From Rhizobium metallidurans (GTDB lineage: Bacteria > Pseudomonadota > Alphaproteobacteria > Rhizobiales > Rhizobiaceae), in NCBI RefSeq assembly GCF_014196505.1, contig NZ_JACIDW010000010.1, positions 1 to 64,000 on the forward strand: a stretch of DNA of 64,000 nucleotides, written 5' to 3'. Numbering within the stretch: position 1 is the stretch's first letter; each line of letters opens with the position of its first letter. Of this stretch, positions 63,682-64,000 are shown in pieces. The notes under the pieces are model-generated. The model worked only from the letters and a program-made list of their open reading frames with translations, was not told the DNA's origin and ran no database searches. A program made the translations under genes and the position numbers.

Positions 63682-64000
63682 ATGTTTGCAGGCCGCTATC
63701 TCTGGTGGATGCTGATCGCTCTGGCGGTCTTCCTGTTCTTCGCCATGAGCTTCGATTACGTCACCTGGGCAACCGTCGCGACATCGAGCTGCGCGCGCGT
63801 CGCCGGCTCCTGCGGGCCGCTGATCCTCATGATGACGGGCACGATCAAGCCGGTCGGCTATTACATCGCCGGCGGCATCATCCTCGTCGTCACCTTTGCC
63901 CGCATTCACCACATCGGCCTGAGCTGGCTCTGGTGCCTCTTCGTGCTCGTCCTCTTTGCCGCCTCGGCGCCGTTCCCGCTGCTGCTCGCCAATGTCTGGA
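63682..64000 (+). CDS. Membrane protein, cut by the window end
   Basis: The reading frame starts at ATG 63682 with GGGCAGGA just upstream and runs past the window. At least 106 residues are seen. Hydrophobic segments lie at about 6-25, 56-77 and 80-103, with a CARVAGSCGPL loop. No family is recognised from this part. It is in the same direction as the asparaginase gene but 140 bases away. Confidence 0.65.
   Translation, partial: MFAGRYLWWMLIALAVFLFFAMSFDYVTWATVATSSCARVAGSCGPLILMMTGTIKPVGYYIAGGIILVVTFARIHHIGLSWLWCLFVLVLFAASAPFPLLLANVW

Overview
The window looks like chromosome of an alphaproteobacterium of the Rhizobiales, most likely family Rhizobiaceae (Rhizobium, Agrobacterium, Ensifer or Shinella type). 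The reasons are a CcrM-type cell-cycle methyltransferase, a kinase-fold homoserine kinase (ThrB) next to ispH and rnhA, BioR boxes with a BioR-type GntR regulator and bioY, a bet locus, EcfG (RpoE2) type promoters, high-GC codon use, and several families of palindromic intergenic repeats typical of rhizobia. The genus cannot be fixed from the sequence alone.

Layout. 1-1.5 kb is accessory: a GNAT gene, a chloramphenicol phosphotransferase-like gene, a repeat scrap and a perfect 30-bp palindrome. 1.6-5.6 kb is a plus-strand housekeeping run, DUF983-SURF1-ispH-thrB-rnhA, with two palindromic repeat elements around ispH. 5.7-7.1 kb is AT-richer or non-coding: a small membrane protein, an unexplained hairpin-dense stretch and a paired repeat. 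7.1-12.5 kb holds formaldehyde dehydrogenase, a Dabb protein, peroxiredoxin, a DsbD-N domain protein, YqgE/AlgH, an EcfG-driven CsbD protein and a zinc metallopeptidase. 12.5-18.8 kb is a minus-strand run thrC-M16 peptidase-RimJ-EAL phosphodiesterase. 19-24.5 kb holds a lipoprotein, a HAD phosphatase, the bioR-bioY biotin module, a DUF1284 protein, an ArsR regulator facing a NIPSNAP-monooxygenase pair, and an orphan nucleotidyltransferase. 24.5-31 kb holds ccrM, a stress-type membrane operon with a 25-residue microprotein, mutY-HAD-NTF2, a DciA-like protein, a RelBE module and a DsbA-like protein. 31-38 kb is smc and ppdK. 38-44 kb holds small conserved proteins, DUF1499, a cupin-MBL-DCC operon, tRNA-Gln(TTG), tRNA-Pro(CGG) and ureidoglycine aminohydrolase. 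44-48.6 kb is the sulfate assimilation set cysH-cysDN with a divergent Rrf2 regulator. 48.6-56.4 kb holds a ClC channel, a ParE module, the bet genes (betI-betB, then betA) split by a RelE/XRE module, an HdeD-like protein and an orphan ParD. 56.5-64 kb holds an EAL-CBS-GGDEF protein, a quinone oxidoreductase, an MFS exporter with a divergent cysteine-cluster regulator, a DUF3750 protein, an R. etli-type L-asparaginase and a membrane protein cut by the window end.

Most of the window is ordinary core chromosome. The most notable points are: a palindromic repeat read through as the C-terminus of BetI; a toxin-antitoxin module placed between betB and betA; two inverted identical BioR boxes at either end of the bioR-bioY gap; a hairpin-rich non-coding region near 6.4-6.7 kb; three EcfG-type promoters in front of small stress-type genes, one of them the 25-residue membrane peptide; and a hairpin over the cysH ribosome-binding site. 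No CRISPR array, insertion sequence, prophage or rRNA gene was seen.
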